Below are positions 24,497 to 33,935 of a DNA stretch of 64,000 bases, in pieces. The translations under genes and the position numbers were made by a program. The notes beneath the pieces are model-generated. The model was not told the DNA's origin. It saw only the letters and a program-made list of their open reading frames with translations, and did not search any database. The DNA is from CAYWWY01 sp964462525 (lineage in GTDB: Bacteria > Thermotogota > Thermotogae > MWEM01): the NCBI GenBank assembly GCA_964462525.1, contig CAYWWY010000001.1:372001-436000 (forward strand). The letters are read 5' to 3'. How positions within the stretch are numbered: position 1 is the stretch's first letter; each line of letters opens with the position of its first letter.

Positions 24497-25609
24497 ATGA
24501 TTGATTACAGAAACCATACAGAAGCGATTATTGATTTGGATGCATATGCAAGAAATTTATCCTTTTTCCAAAACCATTGTGCCCCTTCGAAGATCATGCC
24601 TATCGTGAAAGCAGATGGATATGGACACGGAGCCTTACCGTTGTCTTTGCTTGTTCAAAAAATGGGATTCCCATTCTTTGGAGTCGCTTTTTTTGAAGAA
24701 GCTTTGGAATTGCTGAATGGAGGCATTTCAACACCCGTCCTTGTGATGAACTACACCCGGCCCGACTGCATTCCTTTTGCCCAAGAGAAGAAGATTCGGA
24801 TTACCCTGTATGCATTCGAACAATGGGAGCGAATCAGACCTTACCTCAATCCTGAACCGCTTTTTGTTCATGTTAAGGTTGACACGGGAATGAGTCGATT
24901 GGGTCAATCTCCCGAAGAAACGGATCGTTTTTTGCGTTTGCTTTTTCAGGAAAAAGGAGTGCGGATTGAAGGGATATTTACGCATTACGCAACTGCGGAT
25001 CAGCCCGAAAACCCCTTTCAAAAAAAGCAATACGACCGATTTTCTGAATTATTCGAAGAATGGAGAGATAAGATTCCATTCATCCACATGGATAATAGCG
25101 CTGCGGGATTCCATCGGAGAACTCCGCTTGGGGATCTAGTTCGGTGTGGAATCGCCTCCTATGGGTTGGATCCTTCGAACGAAAAACGCGGATCGGACTT
25201 ACAGCCCGTTCTCTCTTGGCATAGCTTGATTTCTTTTGTCAAGGATATCAAACCAGGAACGCCCGTGAGCTATGGAAACACATTTATCAGCAATCGGACT
25301 ATGAGGGCGGCGACTGTTCCAATCGGATACGCAGACGGATATAATCGTTTGTTGTCCAATAACAGTCAAGTGTTGGTGGATGGACAGCGATGTTCAGTGA
25401 TTGGCCGGGTATGTATGGATCAGATCATAATCGACGTATCGCATATCCCTCAGGCGAAAATGGGAGACCCCGTTGTGTTGATCGGAAAAATGGGACAGGA
25501 TGAGATCTCCGCAGAAGAAATTGCACAGAAAATTCGTACCATCAACTACGAAGTCACGTGTTCCATCTCGAAACGTGTTCCAAGAGTATACAAGGAAAAA
25601 GCAGAGTAG
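24497..25609 (+). CDS. alr: Alanine racemase
   Basis: PLP enzyme making D-alanine for peptidoglycan. Of 370 residues, the PLP lysine is K38 in MPIVKADGYGHG; the substrate-binding Tyr lies in VSYGNTFISN and the GYADGYNR loop; VKVDTGMSRLG and HMDNSAAG are typical. The start could also be the TTG at 24494, three bases earlier; AGGCAGGA is eight bases from the ATG. It shares this run with ddl, which uses the D-alanine. Confidence 0.95.
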   Translation: MIDYRNHTEAIIDLDAYARNLSFFQNHCAPSKIMPIVKADGYGHGALPLSLLVQKMGFPFFGVAFFEEALELLNGGISTPVLVMNYTRPDCIPFAQEKKIRITLYAFEQWERIRPYLNPEPLFVHVKVDTGMSRLGQSPEETDRFLRLLFQEKGVRIEGIFTHYATADQPENPFQKKQYDRFSELFEEWRDKIPFIHMDNSAAGFHRRTPLGDLVRCGIASYGLDPSNEKRGSDLQPVLSWHSLISFVKDIKPGTPVSYGNTFISNRTMRAATVPIGYADGYNRLLSNNSQVLVDGQRCSVIGRVCMDQIIIDVSHIPQAKMGDPVVLIGKMGQDEISAEEIAQKIRTINYEVTCSISKRVPRVYKEKAE

Positions 25610-25636
25610 ATCGGAAATCAAGAAAAGGGTGAAAAT

Positions 25637-26701
25637 ATGAATTTAGGGGACTTGATCCGGCAAAAGATGGAAAACCTGGAAGCGGAAAAACACCAGAATG
25701 ATATCCCTAAAGACGGGAAGCTCATCGTCCAACTCCGGTCGGACGAACTCGTTAATACAACGCTGAAAGTTATCAGCAAACGCTTGCAGGAAACAAGAGA
25801 AGGAAAACCTTTTTTGCTGCTCACGTTCAATGATCTTTCTGGAACCCTACGAGGCGTTGATTGGAATCACGCAAAAAAGAATGATGAACGAATCCCAGTG
25901 GGTAGCGTTGTACGCGTGAATGGGAAAATGTCTCTTTTCGATGGCAGACCTCAACTCACCTTAGGTCCTTCCCATGATGATTTGCAGTTATTGAGCGAAG
26001 GAGAGTATGACAGTTCTCGGTTTATTCCGATCACGGATAAGAACTATACCACTATGTATCAACAATTAATCGAAGCGATTGGCGCGGTGGAAGATCCCTT
26101 TTTGGGAACCCTTTTGCGGAAAATCTTTGAAGAAGATCCCCAGATGGCTTCGAGTTTTGCTGAATCTCCCGCTGCAATCTCCATTCATCATGCGTATAAA
26201 GGGGGATTGCTTGAGCACTCTTTGAGCGTATTAGAGTTATCGCTTGCCATCGCTCGAACCTATTCGGAGCCGATACAAATCGATTTGCTCAGGGCCGGGG
26301 CTCTTTTGCACGATATAGGCAAAATGAAAGAGTATTCAATTCGATCCTATGGATTCGAGACATCTTCAGAAGGCGAGCTATTGGGTCATATCATGATCGG
26401 AAGCGCTATTGTCGAGGAAAAAGCCCGACTCCTTCCGATGCGGTCTGATCAAACCCTTACGCAGTTGCAACATATCATCCTCTCCCATCATGGCGAGATG
26501 GAATGGGGATCTCCTGTGTTACCCAAGACATATGAAGCTTTGATTATCCATATGGCCGACCACCTTGACGCAAAATATGCGATCTTTCGAGAATCGCTGC
26601 AAAAAATGACAGAATCCTCCATGAATCATGAAGATGGATGGAGTGGGTATAACAAAGTTCTAGGTAGAAGAGTCTTTCTGAGAGGAGGAAAGGAAGGATG
26701 A
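25637..26701 (+). CDS. YhaM-family 3'-5' exoribonuclease (OB-fold plus HD)
   Basis: A 354-residue cytoplasmic protein. Residues ~38-120 form an OB-fold nucleic-acid-binding domain (PFLLLTFNDLSGTLRGVDWN, VGSVVRVNGKMSLFDGRPQLTL). Residues ~185-330 form an HD phosphohydrolase domain with H in GGLLEHSLSVLELSL, HD in AGALLHDIGKMKEY, HH in ILSHHGEMEWGSP and D in IIHMADHLDAK. This order is that of YhaM, a 3'-5' exonuclease of RNA (and DNA) in Gram-positives. The stop overlaps the next gene as ATGA. Confidence 0.85.
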   Translation: MNLGDLIRQKMENLEAEKHQNDIPKDGKLIVQLRSDELVNTTLKVISKRLQETREGKPFLLLTFNDLSGTLRGVDWNHAKKNDERIPVGSVVRVNGKMSLFDGRPQLTLGPSHDDLQLLSEGEYDSSRFIPITDKNYTTMYQQLIEAIGAVEDPFLGTLLRKIFEEDPQMASSFAESPAAISIHHAYKGGLLEHSLSVLELSLAIARTYSEPIQIDLLRAGALLHDIGKMKEYSIRSYGFETSSEGELLGHIMIGSAIVEEKARLLPMRSDQTLTQLQHIILSHHGEMEWGSPVLPKTYEALIIHMADHLDAKYAIFRESLQKMTESSMNHEDGWSGYNKVLGRRVFLRGGKEG

Positions 26702-28146
26702 AAAAAGAGGAGCGAATCCAAGTTTCTTTCGGAACAAGCGGCTGGAGAGGAGTAATTGCAGACGATTTCACCTTCGAACACGTACGCGTTGTCACGCAAG
26801 CGATTTCCGAAGTAGTCAAGAAAACGGAACATCCTCAGATCGTTATCGGTTATGATTCTCGGTTTATGGCAGAGGATTTTTCCAAAGTGATCGCAGAAGT
26901 CCTTTGCGGAAATGAAATCAAGGTATTTCTTTGCGATATGCCAACACCAACCCCCGTTATTGCATACTCAATCCTTAACCATGCTTGGGATGGAGGGATA
27001 AATGTAACTGCATCACACAATCCGGCCCATTATAGCGGGATGAAATTCAACGGAAAATCGGGTGGGCCTGCCCTACCGGAGATCACTGGCGCGATCGAAA
27101 AGGAAATCGATAAAGTGTTCCATGGAAAGAAGAGCATAAAAAGGGAGCGACTGCCTGAAGCGTCGAGAAGAGGGTTATTTGAATCCTTTGACCCGAGAGA
27201 ACCATATTTTCAAGCGATTCGTGAAAAGATTGATTTTGAACGAATTCGATCAATCGACCTTCGCGTTACAATGGATCTAATGTATGGGGCAGGGAATAAT
27301 TACCTTGATGTATTAGTCAAAGAAGCTTTGGGTGAGCGTACGAAAGAAGAGCTCATTGCGATTCATGATTTTCGTGATCCCTATTTCGGGGGATATCGTC
27401 CGGAACCGGACTCGAAAAGGATGGAGGAGTTGGGAAGACGGGTGGTCCAAAAAGGGCACCATTTGGGAATTGCAGTTGATGGCGATGCGGATCGCTTTGG
27501 GGTTTGCGATGAAGACGGTGATTTCGTTCCTCCGAACGAGTTCTTAGCCTTAGTCGCTTGGCATTTGTTCAAAAACAAAGGCTTAAAAGGAAACATAGCC
27601 CGTAGCATCGCAACAAGCCATCAGATTGATAAAGTTGCTTCCGAATATGGTGGAGAAACCATAGTTACCCCTGTTGGATTCAAATTCATCGGAGAACGAA
27701 TTATATCCGATCATTTGGTTATGGGTGGAGAAGAAAGTGGGGGATTGTCGATCCAGAATCATATTCCCGAAAAAGACGGAATCATTGCTTGTTTGCTGGC
27801 ATTGGAAATGATCGCTTATGAAGAAAAACCGCTTTCGCAAATTCGACAAGAGCTTAAAAAAGCCTTTGGAACTTTCTTTTCGAGCCGGAAAGATCTCCAT
27901 CTCGAGTCCAATGCACAAAAGATGGAATTGATGGATTTCTTCCGAGAAATGCCAGGATTTGCTGGCTATGAGTTCACCGAAAAATGGACGATGGATGGGT
28001 ATGGATACCTCTTACAAACCGAAGACAGCAATTCATGGGTTTTGGCTCGCTCGTCCGGGACAGAACCACTTGTTCGAATTTACCTTGAAAGTACCTCCAA
28101 AGAAATCTTCGACAAAATGAATACAGAGGTGGACCGGATTATATGA
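26698..28146 (+). CDS. Phosphoglucomutase/phosphomannomutase family protein
   Basis: Alpha-D-phosphohexomutase of 482 residues interconverting hexose 1- and 6-phosphates. The four active-site loops are visible: phosphoserine S106 in TASHNPAHYSG, the Mg2+ loop DGDADRFG (~260), the sugar loop GEESGGLS (~345) and the phosphate loop RSSGTEPLVRIY near the C-terminus. Whether glucose-, mannose- or glucosamine-phosphate is preferred cannot be settled here. It could supply glucose 1-phosphate for the GlgC/GlgD pair 20 kb downstream (inference). It overlaps topA by 4 bases. Confidence 0.92.
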   Translation: MKKEERIQVSFGTSGWRGVIADDFTFEHVRVVTQAISEVVKKTEHPQIVIGYDSRFMAEDFSKVIAEVLCGNEIKVFLCDMPTPTPVIAYSILNHAWDGGINVTASHNPAHYSGMKFNGKSGGPALPEITGAIEKEIDKVFHGKKSIKRERLPEASRRGLFESFDPREPYFQAIREKIDFERIRSIDLRVTMDLMYGAGNNYLDVLVKEALGERTKEELIAIHDFRDPYFGGYRPEPDSKRMEELGRRVVQKGHHLGIAVDGDADRFGVCDEDGDFVPPNEFLALVAWHLFKNKGLKGNIARSIATSHQIDKVASEYGGETIVTPVGFKFIGERIISDHLVMGGEESGGLSIQNHIPEKDGIIACLLALEMIAYEEKPLSQIRQELKKAFGTFFSSRKDLHLESNAQKMELMDFFREMPGFAGYEFTEKWTMDGYGYLLQTEDSNSWVLARSSGTEPLVRIYLESTSKEIFDKMNTEVDRII

Positions 28147-30422
28147 AGCATTTGGTAATCGTTGAATCTCCAGCAAAAGCGAAAACAATCCAGAAATACT
28201 TGGGGAAAGAGTATGAAGTTGCTTCGTCTGTTGGACACATCCGGGACCTACCTTCTAAAGAGCTCGGTGTGAATATAGATCAAGGATATACCCCCAGTTT
28301 CGTTACAATCAAAGGGAAGGAAAAGGTAATCAAAGATTTGAAATCCAAAGCAAAAGGCAAAAGTGTTTTGCTCGCTTCGGATATGGATCGGGAAGGAGAG
28401 GCTATCGCATGGCATATTGCCCAGGTGCTTGATTTGCCCTCAGAACGACCCAACCGGGTCATTTTTTCCGAAATCACCGAGACCGCTATTCAAAAAGCAA
28501 TCCTTCACCCCAAACCTTTGTCGAATCCCAAAGTCCAGGCTCAGTTCACCCGAAGGATTTTGGATCGGCTTGTTGGATACCAGATCAGCCCTTTGTTATG
28601 GAGGGTCTTGCATTCGGGTAGACTCAGCGCGGGAAGGGTTCAATCTGTGGCGCTTCGTTTAATATGCGCATTGGAAGAAAGCATTCAAAAGTTTATCCCA
28701 GAGGAATACTGGAAGTTCCGAGGTGTCTTTGACTCTGTTGAAGCTTGGTTAACCCGTATTGATCAGAAGAGCCTAGAAAAATTCCCGATCCGAGACGAAA
28801 AAAAGGCCTTAGAAACCGAAAAGGACCTCAGAAACCAAGAATATTTCATAGCAGAAGTCAAGAAAAACGATGTGAAAAAAAGGCCTTTGGCACCTTTTAT
28901 CACCAGCACATTGCAACAGGAAGCTTCGAACAAGCTCGGTTTCTCAGTTGATCGGACTATGAAATTGGCTCAGCAATTGTATGAAGGAGTTGAAATTGAC
29001 GGAAATCAGCTTGCCTTCATTACCTATATGCGGACAGATTCCACAAGATTATCAAAAGAAGCCTTGGAATCCGCAAAAACCTACATCACAACCCACCTGG
29101 GAAGCAAGTACTATCAACAAAGGACTCATTTTTCCAAAAAAGGGGCCTCGACAAATATTCAAGACGCTCATGAAGCGATTCGTCCCACATACCCAGAACT
29201 AAGTCCCGATCAGATAAAAAACAAACTATCCAAGAACCTCTTCCAGCTGTATTCTTTGATTTGGAACCGGTTTATGGCCTCGCAAAGCGCAGAAGCCATT
29301 TATGAAGCCACAAAGATTGTAATTAAGGATCGGAAGGGGAAATATCAATGGGAAGCAACGGGAAACCGGAGGTTGTTTGATGGGTTTGAATTCTTTTATC
29401 CTGCTGTCACCACTGAAAAACCCATCGATCATCCCTTTACCCAGGGGCAATCCATTTCTTTAGGTGACTTAGAAACATCCCAACACTATACTCAACCGCC
29501 CAAACGATTCTCCGAAGCAACGCTCGTGAAACGCTTGGAAAAAGAAGGAATCGGTCGTCCCAGCACATACGCATCAATTGTCAAAACGCTGTTCGACCGT
29601 AAGTATGTACTTCGAGAAGCAAAGACCCTCAGGCCAAGTTTTCTCGGCGCCCTTGTAAATGATTTTTTAGAGAACAATTTCGCTGAAATTGTGGAAACAA
29701 GATTCACAGCTGATTTAGAACGCAAGTTAGACGCAATTGAGGACGGAAATCGAGACTGGAAACAGGTATTGGAAGAATTTTATGTTCCGTTTTCTCACAA
29801 CCTTCAAGAGAAGCAAGAGCATCTTTCAACAGGAAAGCTCCATCTGGAACAAAAGACCAACATCAAGTGCCCGGAATGTGATCAAGAAATGGTACTCAAA
29901 GTGGGACGATATGGACCTTACTTGCACTGTTCGGAATGCAAGAAGAACCTTTCTGTGGTCGATCATGCAAAAATGGTTGTTAATGGAGAGACTTTTGAGT
30001 TTGATCCTGAGTCGCACCAAGAAATGAAGTCGAGCGAACCAGTGTCAGTTGGCAGAAAGTGCCCCAAATGTCAATCAGACCTAGTAGAACGGAATGGGCG
30101 ATTTGGAAAGTTCATCGCATGCAGCAACTATCCGGACTGCAAGTATACCGAAACGATTAATCAAACAAGCCGCGGGTCTTGCCCCTTATGTGGAAAAAAA
30201 GTGTTTAAACGGAAAAGCAAAAAGGGGAGAACTTTTTTCGTTTGCGAAGACAATCATTATTCGGGTGGTTCGTGCACTTATATTTCTTGGAATGAACCAT
30301 CTGAGCACTCTTGTCCGGATTGTAAAAGTTCTCTTGTCTACAAATACAATAAAGCAGACGGAGAATATTTGTATTGTCCCGCATGCAAAAAAAAAGCTTT
30401 TTCTGGAGATCTCCCTGAATGA
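28143..30422 (+). CDS. topA: DNA topoisomerase I
   Basis: Type IA topoisomerase of 759 residues that relaxes negative supercoils. Toprim domain at the N-terminus (VIVESPAKAKTIQKYLG, ASDMDREGEAIAWHI), catalytic Y295 in TYMRTDSTRLS, and EGIGRPSTYASIVKTL in the core. The C-terminus bears four zinc-ribbon-like modules (CPECDQEMVLKVGRYG, CPKCQSDLVERNGRFG, CPLCGKKVFKRKSKKG, CPDCKSSLVYKYNK). All Cys pairs look intact apart from the third, where the second half reads CEDNHYSGGSC. Start and stop overlap the neighbours as ATGA. Confidence 0.97.
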   Translation: MKHLVIVESPAKAKTIQKYLGKEYEVASSVGHIRDLPSKELGVNIDQGYTPSFVTIKGKEKVIKDLKSKAKGKSVLLASDMDREGEAIAWHIAQVLDLPSERPNRVIFSEITETAIQKAILHPKPLSNPKVQAQFTRRILDRLVGYQISPLLWRVLHSGRLSAGRVQSVALRLICALEESIQKFIPEEYWKFRGVFDSVEAWLTRIDQKSLEKFPIRDEKKALETEKDLRNQEYFIAEVKKNDVKKRPLAPFITSTLQQEASNKLGFSVDRTMKLAQQLYEGVEIDGNQLAFITYMRTDSTRLSKEALESAKTYITTHLGSKYYQQRTHFSKKGASTNIQDAHEAIRPTYPELSPDQIKNKLSKNLFQLYSLIWNRFMASQSAEAIYEATKIVIKDRKGKYQWEATGNRRLFDGFEFFYPAVTTEKPIDHPFTQGQSISLGDLETSQHYTQPPKRFSEATLVKRLEKEGIGRPSTYASIVKTLFDRKYVLREAKTLRPSFLGALVNDFLENNFAEIVETRFTADLERKLDAIEDGNRDWKQVLEEFYVPFSHNLQEKQEHLSTGKLHLEQKTNIKCPECDQEMVLKVGRYGPYLHCSECKKNLSVVDHAKMVVNGETFEFDPESHQEMKSSEPVSVGRKCPKCQSDLVERNGRFGKFIACSNYPDCKYTETINQTSRGSCPLCGKKVFKRKSKKGRTFFVCEDNHYSGGSCTYISWNEPSEHSCPDCKSSLVYKYNKADGEYLYCPACKKKAFSGDLPE

Positions 30423-31333
30423 ACGTCGCTGTTGTCGAAGGAGGGTTTTCCCGAGAACGAGAGATTTCCCTGCGAAGCGGCAAGAGAATCACGGAAGCGC
30501 TCAAAAGTCTTGGGATCCAAACCTGGACCGTTGATCCGGGTAAAGAAGAAAAATGGCTTGAAAGCCTTCAGGAGGCAGATTTAGCTTTCATTGCTTTACA
30601 TGGCCATTTTGGGGAAGACGGAAAAATCCAAAGCATATTGAAGGAATGGAATATCCCATTCACTGGCTCGAAGGCGTATTCTTGCGCGATGACCTTCAAT
30701 AAGGTGCTTACCAAGCAACTTCTGATCCAGCATCGATTTTTGACACCCGAGTATGACGTTTTCGAACTGGGTGCACAAACGAACGCTCTAAAGAACTTGG
30801 CTTTTCCAGCCGTATTAAAACCCATAGAAGAAGGGTCAAGTTTGGATACCTACGTTATTGATCATCCCAAAGAATTAGCCGTTTATGAAACCTTACTTAA
30901 AGACCAGTATCCCATTATGCTATTCGAGCGGTTCGTACAAGGCAGAGAATTAAGCATCAGTTATCTGAACGGACGGATTCTACCGATATTGGAGATTATC
31001 CCAAAGCACCGGTTTTACGATTATCCCTGCAAATACACTCCGGGAATGGCGAAATTGATTGCCCCTGCATCAATCGGAAAATTCATGGAAAGAAAAATTA
31101 CTCGTCTATGCCTCGAAGTGTTCGAGCTCTTTCAGATTCAAGGATTCGCCCGTTTGGATGGAATTCTAACGGATAAAGACTTCTTCATTCTTGAAATTAA
31201 CGCGATTCCGGGGATGACTGATACAAGCGATCTCCCAGCTTCTGCTCATGCTGCTGGAATGACCTTTACCCAACTAGTTCGTGAAATATTGGATTATTGC
31301 CTCTTTCCTCTTGACGACCGACCGAAACTATGA
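30419..31333 (+). CDS. ddl: D-alanine--D-alanine ligase
   Basis: ATP-grasp ligase of 304 residues making the D-Ala-D-Ala dipeptide of peptidoglycan. N-terminal GGFSREREISLRSG, ALHGHFGEDGKIQSIL, the ATP-grasp KPIEEGSSLDTY, the omega-loop Tyr region KHRFYDYPCKYTPGMAKLIAP, and the Mg2+ site ARLDGILTDKDFFILEINAIPGMT are present. The usual GGxSxEREVS is slightly shortened. Its 3' end carries the promoter of the tRNA gene. Confidence 0.95.
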   Translation: MNVAVVEGGFSREREISLRSGKRITEALKSLGIQTWTVDPGKEEKWLESLQEADLAFIALHGHFGEDGKIQSILKEWNIPFTGSKAYSCAMTFNKVLTKQLLIQHRFLTPEYDVFELGAQTNALKNLAFPAVLKPIEEGSSLDTYVIDHPKELAVYETLLKDQYPIMLFERFVQGRELSISYLNGRILPILEIIPKHRFYDYPCKYTPGMAKLIAPASIGKFMERKITRLCLEVFELFQIQGFARLDGILTDKDFFILEINAIPGMTDTSDLPASAHAAGMTFTQLVREILDYCLFPLDDRPKL

Positions 31334-31339
31334 TACAAT
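31311..31339 (+). promoter_or_regulatory. Promoter of the tRNA-Thr gene
   Basis: TTGACG (31311-31316), 17-base spacer, TACAAT (31334-31339) with an extended TGA before it. This is the best -35/-10 pair in the window and starts transcription about 12 bases before the tRNA. The -35 lies inside ddl. Confidence 0.8.
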
Positions 31340-31357
31340 ATCTCCCGTGATTATGAA

Positions 31358-31434
31358 GCAGGCGTAGCTACAGTCGGTAGAGCGCCGCCTTGGTAAGGCG
31401 GAGGTCATGGGTTCGAATCCCATCGCCTGCTCCA
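31358..31434 (+). tRNA. tRNA-Thr (anticodon GGT)
   Basis: Cloverleaf of 77 bases including an encoded CCA. Acceptor GCAGGCG pairs fully with CGCCTGC; the anticodon stem CCGCC/GGCGG encloses the loop TTGGTAA with anticodon GGT, reading ACC/ACU; the T arm is ATGGG-TTCGAAT-CCCAT. The discriminator base is T. The D arm has an extra base and a mismatch at its inner end. Confidence 0.95.
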
Positions 31435-31440
31435 ACCCGA

Positions 31441-31472
31441 AATCCCCCTCCACGATATGAGGGGGTTTCTTT
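31441..31472 (+). terminator. Intrinsic terminator after tRNA-Thr
   Basis: CCCCCTC (31444-31450) pairs with GAGGGGG (31459-31465) around an eight-base loop, followed by TTTCTTT. It lies just before the era start. Confidence 0.85.
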
Positions 31473-31490
31473 CCATGAGAGGTGGATTGC

Positions 31491-32375
31491 TTGAAATATG
31501 GAGTTGTTGCTCTTATAGGCAGACCCAATGCCGGGAAATCAAGCTTGGTAAACCGGATCATGGGGCAAAAAGTGGTCATCGTTTCGAATAAACCGCAAAC
31601 GTCTTGGCACAAGATTCGATGCGTATATACCGACTCGGAAGCACAAATTGTGTTTGTAGATACGCCAGGATTCCATAAACCCCTCAATGCTTTGGGAAGG
31701 TACATGATCAAATCCGCCTCTATGGCTTTGGAAGAATGCGATGATATTCTATGGATCATTGATGGATTACACGCCTTTTCTAAAGAAGACCAAAACATTC
31801 ATTCTTTGGTTCAAAACCAACCGTTATCGTTTGATTGCGTTCTAAACAAAATGGACCAAGTTTCTCCCAAACAGCAAGAATTACTGATCCAAAAGATCAA
31901 TACCACCTATTATCCCAGAACTGTTCATTGCACCTCCGCAATCAACGGGGATGGGGTAGAGGCTTTGGTGCACAAGATAAAGGAACGGCTTATCGGGACT
32001 AGTCCTTTATATGATCCCGAAATCATCGTGGATCGGCCATCCCGGTTTATGGCTGCTGAGCTGATTCGAGAGAAAATCTTTCATTATACCGAACAGGAAA
32101 TCCCATACAACAGTGGAGTAATCATCGAGCATTTTCAAGAGAATGAGAATGGGCTTCTGCATATTCGCGCTGAAGTATACGTCCTTCGCCAAAATCAAAA
32201 AGGAATCTTGATCGGGAAGCAGGGATCTCGAATAAAACAGATTGGGGTAGAAGCAAGAAAAGATCTCGAGTACCTGTTTGACAGAAAAGTTCATCTTGAG
32301 ATCTTTATAAAAGTGAAAGAAAAATGGATTGAGAAAAAGTTCATAATTCAGAATGAGCTGGAGTATCGGGAGTAA
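31491..32375 (+). CDS. era: GTPase Era
   Basis: Era is a GTPase that binds the 3' end of 16S rRNA in 30S maturation. The 294 residues carry G1 GRPNAGKSS, G2/switch KPQTSWHKI (usually KPQTTRxxI), G3 DTPGFHKP and G4 NKMD, then a type-2 KH domain with GKQGSRIKQIG. I chose the TTG at 31491, with AGAGGTGG six bases upstream; the GTG at 31482 is an in-frame alternative without a site. The terminator just upstream separates it from the tRNA, so its promoter is not evident. Confidence 0.93.
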   Translation: MKYGVVALIGRPNAGKSSLVNRIMGQKVVIVSNKPQTSWHKIRCVYTDSEAQIVFVDTPGFHKPLNALGRYMIKSASMALEECDDILWIIDGLHAFSKEDQNIHSLVQNQPLSFDCVLNKMDQVSPKQQELLIQKINTTYYPRTVHCTSAINGDGVEALVHKIKERLIGTSPLYDPEIIVDRPSRFMAAELIREKIFHYTEQEIPYNSGVIIEHFQENENGLLHIRAEVYVLRQNQKGILIGKQGSRIKQIGVEARKDLEYLFDRKVHLEIFIKVKEKWIEKKFIIQNELEYRE

Positions 32376-32390
32376 TGAAGGAGGATGATC

Positions 32391-33935
32391 ATGAATTGTT
32401 GGAGTAATGTTTCCAGCAGCCTTCAGAATGCATTATCCTCAATTCGCGATCGATTAGGAGAAATCTATATCGTAGGAGGGGTTGTCCGGTCATTTTTTGC
32501 GTCCAAACACTTGAAAACGCATCCAATCTCTCTTTCCGGCCAAACAGAGATCGATGTATCGGCTCCGCGCACCAAGGAAGAAGTCCTCCGCGCGTTTTCC
32601 GGGATATGCTTTAACCCGAAAAACCAAGAGACTGTTATTGTAGTATTTGATCATATCCATATTGAAATTACCCCCTTTCGGAAGAAAGGAATAGAAGAAG
32701 ACCTCAAAGCGAGGGACTTTACGATCAATTCTCTTGCATGTCCAGTTAGTCATCAAGGAATCGATTGGGATAATCCAATCGACCCTACAGGGGGCCAGCG
32801 AGATATAATCCATCGGGTTTTGCGGACATTTCGTCCTTCAAACTTCGACGATGATCCACTTCGGATTCTCCGATTATTTCGATTTCACGCTCAATTGGGC
32901 TTTGATATGGACTCCATGACTTTACGCCATGCGTTGCAAAGAATCCCCCTATTGCGGGAGATTTCCTTGGAGCGAATTGAAAAAGAGTTACGGAAAATTA
33001 TCCTAGCCCCCTACGCAATTCATACCCTTCGGATCATGGGGGCTTCTGATATGATCGAAACATTGATCCCCGCATTGGGAAATTCACTCCGCTTTTATCA
33101 TCAGGATCGATATCATCGAGGAGAATCCGTCTATGAACACAGTCTGAGGGTTCTCGAGAATTGTCCAAAAGTTTATGTCGATCGAATGGCTGCTTTTCTT
33201 CACGATGTGGGAAAAGCGGGTGTTTGTCCCACAAACCGCAATCGGTATATTGGCCATGAAAAAGCATCTGCGGAAATCGCTCGGTCAGTCGCTAAAAGGT
33301 TACGAGTACCAAAAGCAGAAATAAAAGAAATCCTTCGTCTGATTCAATACCACATGGTTCCCGTAAACTCAGAACCCGTACTCAAAAGAATCCTGATGAA
33401 GGAAGGGAAGGATTTCTTTCATCGGCTTGTGAGGTTTATGTACGCAGACAAAACGGCCACCAATCCTTTTTGGATGAAAACAAAAGCTTATCAATCTTGG
33501 TTGACTCATATCCGAAAGGTACATCGCCTAACTCAGACCATTTCTGGCAATCAAAGATGGTGTACCGGAAAGGAATTGATCAACCTCGGGTTGAACCCCA
33601 ATCCGTCTTTTGCGATCATTTTGGATTCACTGATCCTTCAAACCGATCCAGTTCCTGTAGATTCCGATATGGTCCAGGAATTATTAGAGCGCGAGTTGCT
33701 GTTTCGTAGATCATATCGTCACATGGTGTATACTCTGATTCCATCATCTGAGCCAAAAACGGAAGAACGTGTAGTTGAATACTGGGATGGGCGATCCATT
33801 GTCGGCGCTTTAGCCAGCCAAAAACGTCTGGAAGTACAAGGACCGATTTTTCGGTATTCCTATCATTCCGAGCAAGAATTAGAAATGGTACGGAAGGAGC
33901 GCAGAATGTGGCTACACTTTCCCTGCCAAAGATAA
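32391..33935 (+). CDS. CCA-adding-family tRNA nucleotidyltransferase with HD domain
   Basis: Class II tRNA nucleotidyltransferase that adds or repairs the 3' CCA. Start chosen at ATG 32391, six bases after AAGGAGG (in-frame ATG at 32385 is too close). Of 514 residues: head ~20-140 (VGGVVRS, EIDVSAP, ARDFTINSLA), neck with DDPLRILRLFRFHAQLGF (~150-167) and RIEKEL, and an HD domain ~240-330 (HSLRVL, FLHDVGKA). The catalytic head is unusual: the family VRD is V-R33-S34 and the metal DxD is E53-I-D55 after an insertion. Full CCA synthesis is therefore not assured; a CC-only, A-only or other polynucleotide role is possible. Confidence 0.83.
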   Translation: MNCWSNVSSSLQNALSSIRDRLGEIYIVGGVVRSFFASKHLKTHPISLSGQTEIDVSAPRTKEEVLRAFSGICFNPKNQETVIVVFDHIHIEITPFRKKGIEEDLKARDFTINSLACPVSHQGIDWDNPIDPTGGQRDIIHRVLRTFRPSNFDDDPLRILRLFRFHAQLGFDMDSMTLRHALQRIPLLREISLERIEKELRKIILAPYAIHTLRIMGASDMIETLIPALGNSLRFYHQDRYHRGESVYEHSLRVLENCPKVYVDRMAAFLHDVGKAGVCPTNRNRYIGHEKASAEIARSVAKRLRVPKAEIKEILRLIQYHMVPVNSEPVLKRILMKEGKDFFHRLVRFMYADKTATNPFWMKTKAYQSWLTHIRKVHRLTQTISGNQRWCTGKELINLGLNPNPSFAIILDSLILQTDPVPVDSDMVQELLERELLFRRSYRHMVYTLIPSSEPKTEERVVEYWDGRSIVGALASQKRLEVQGPIFRYSYHSEQELEMVRKERRMWLHFPCQR

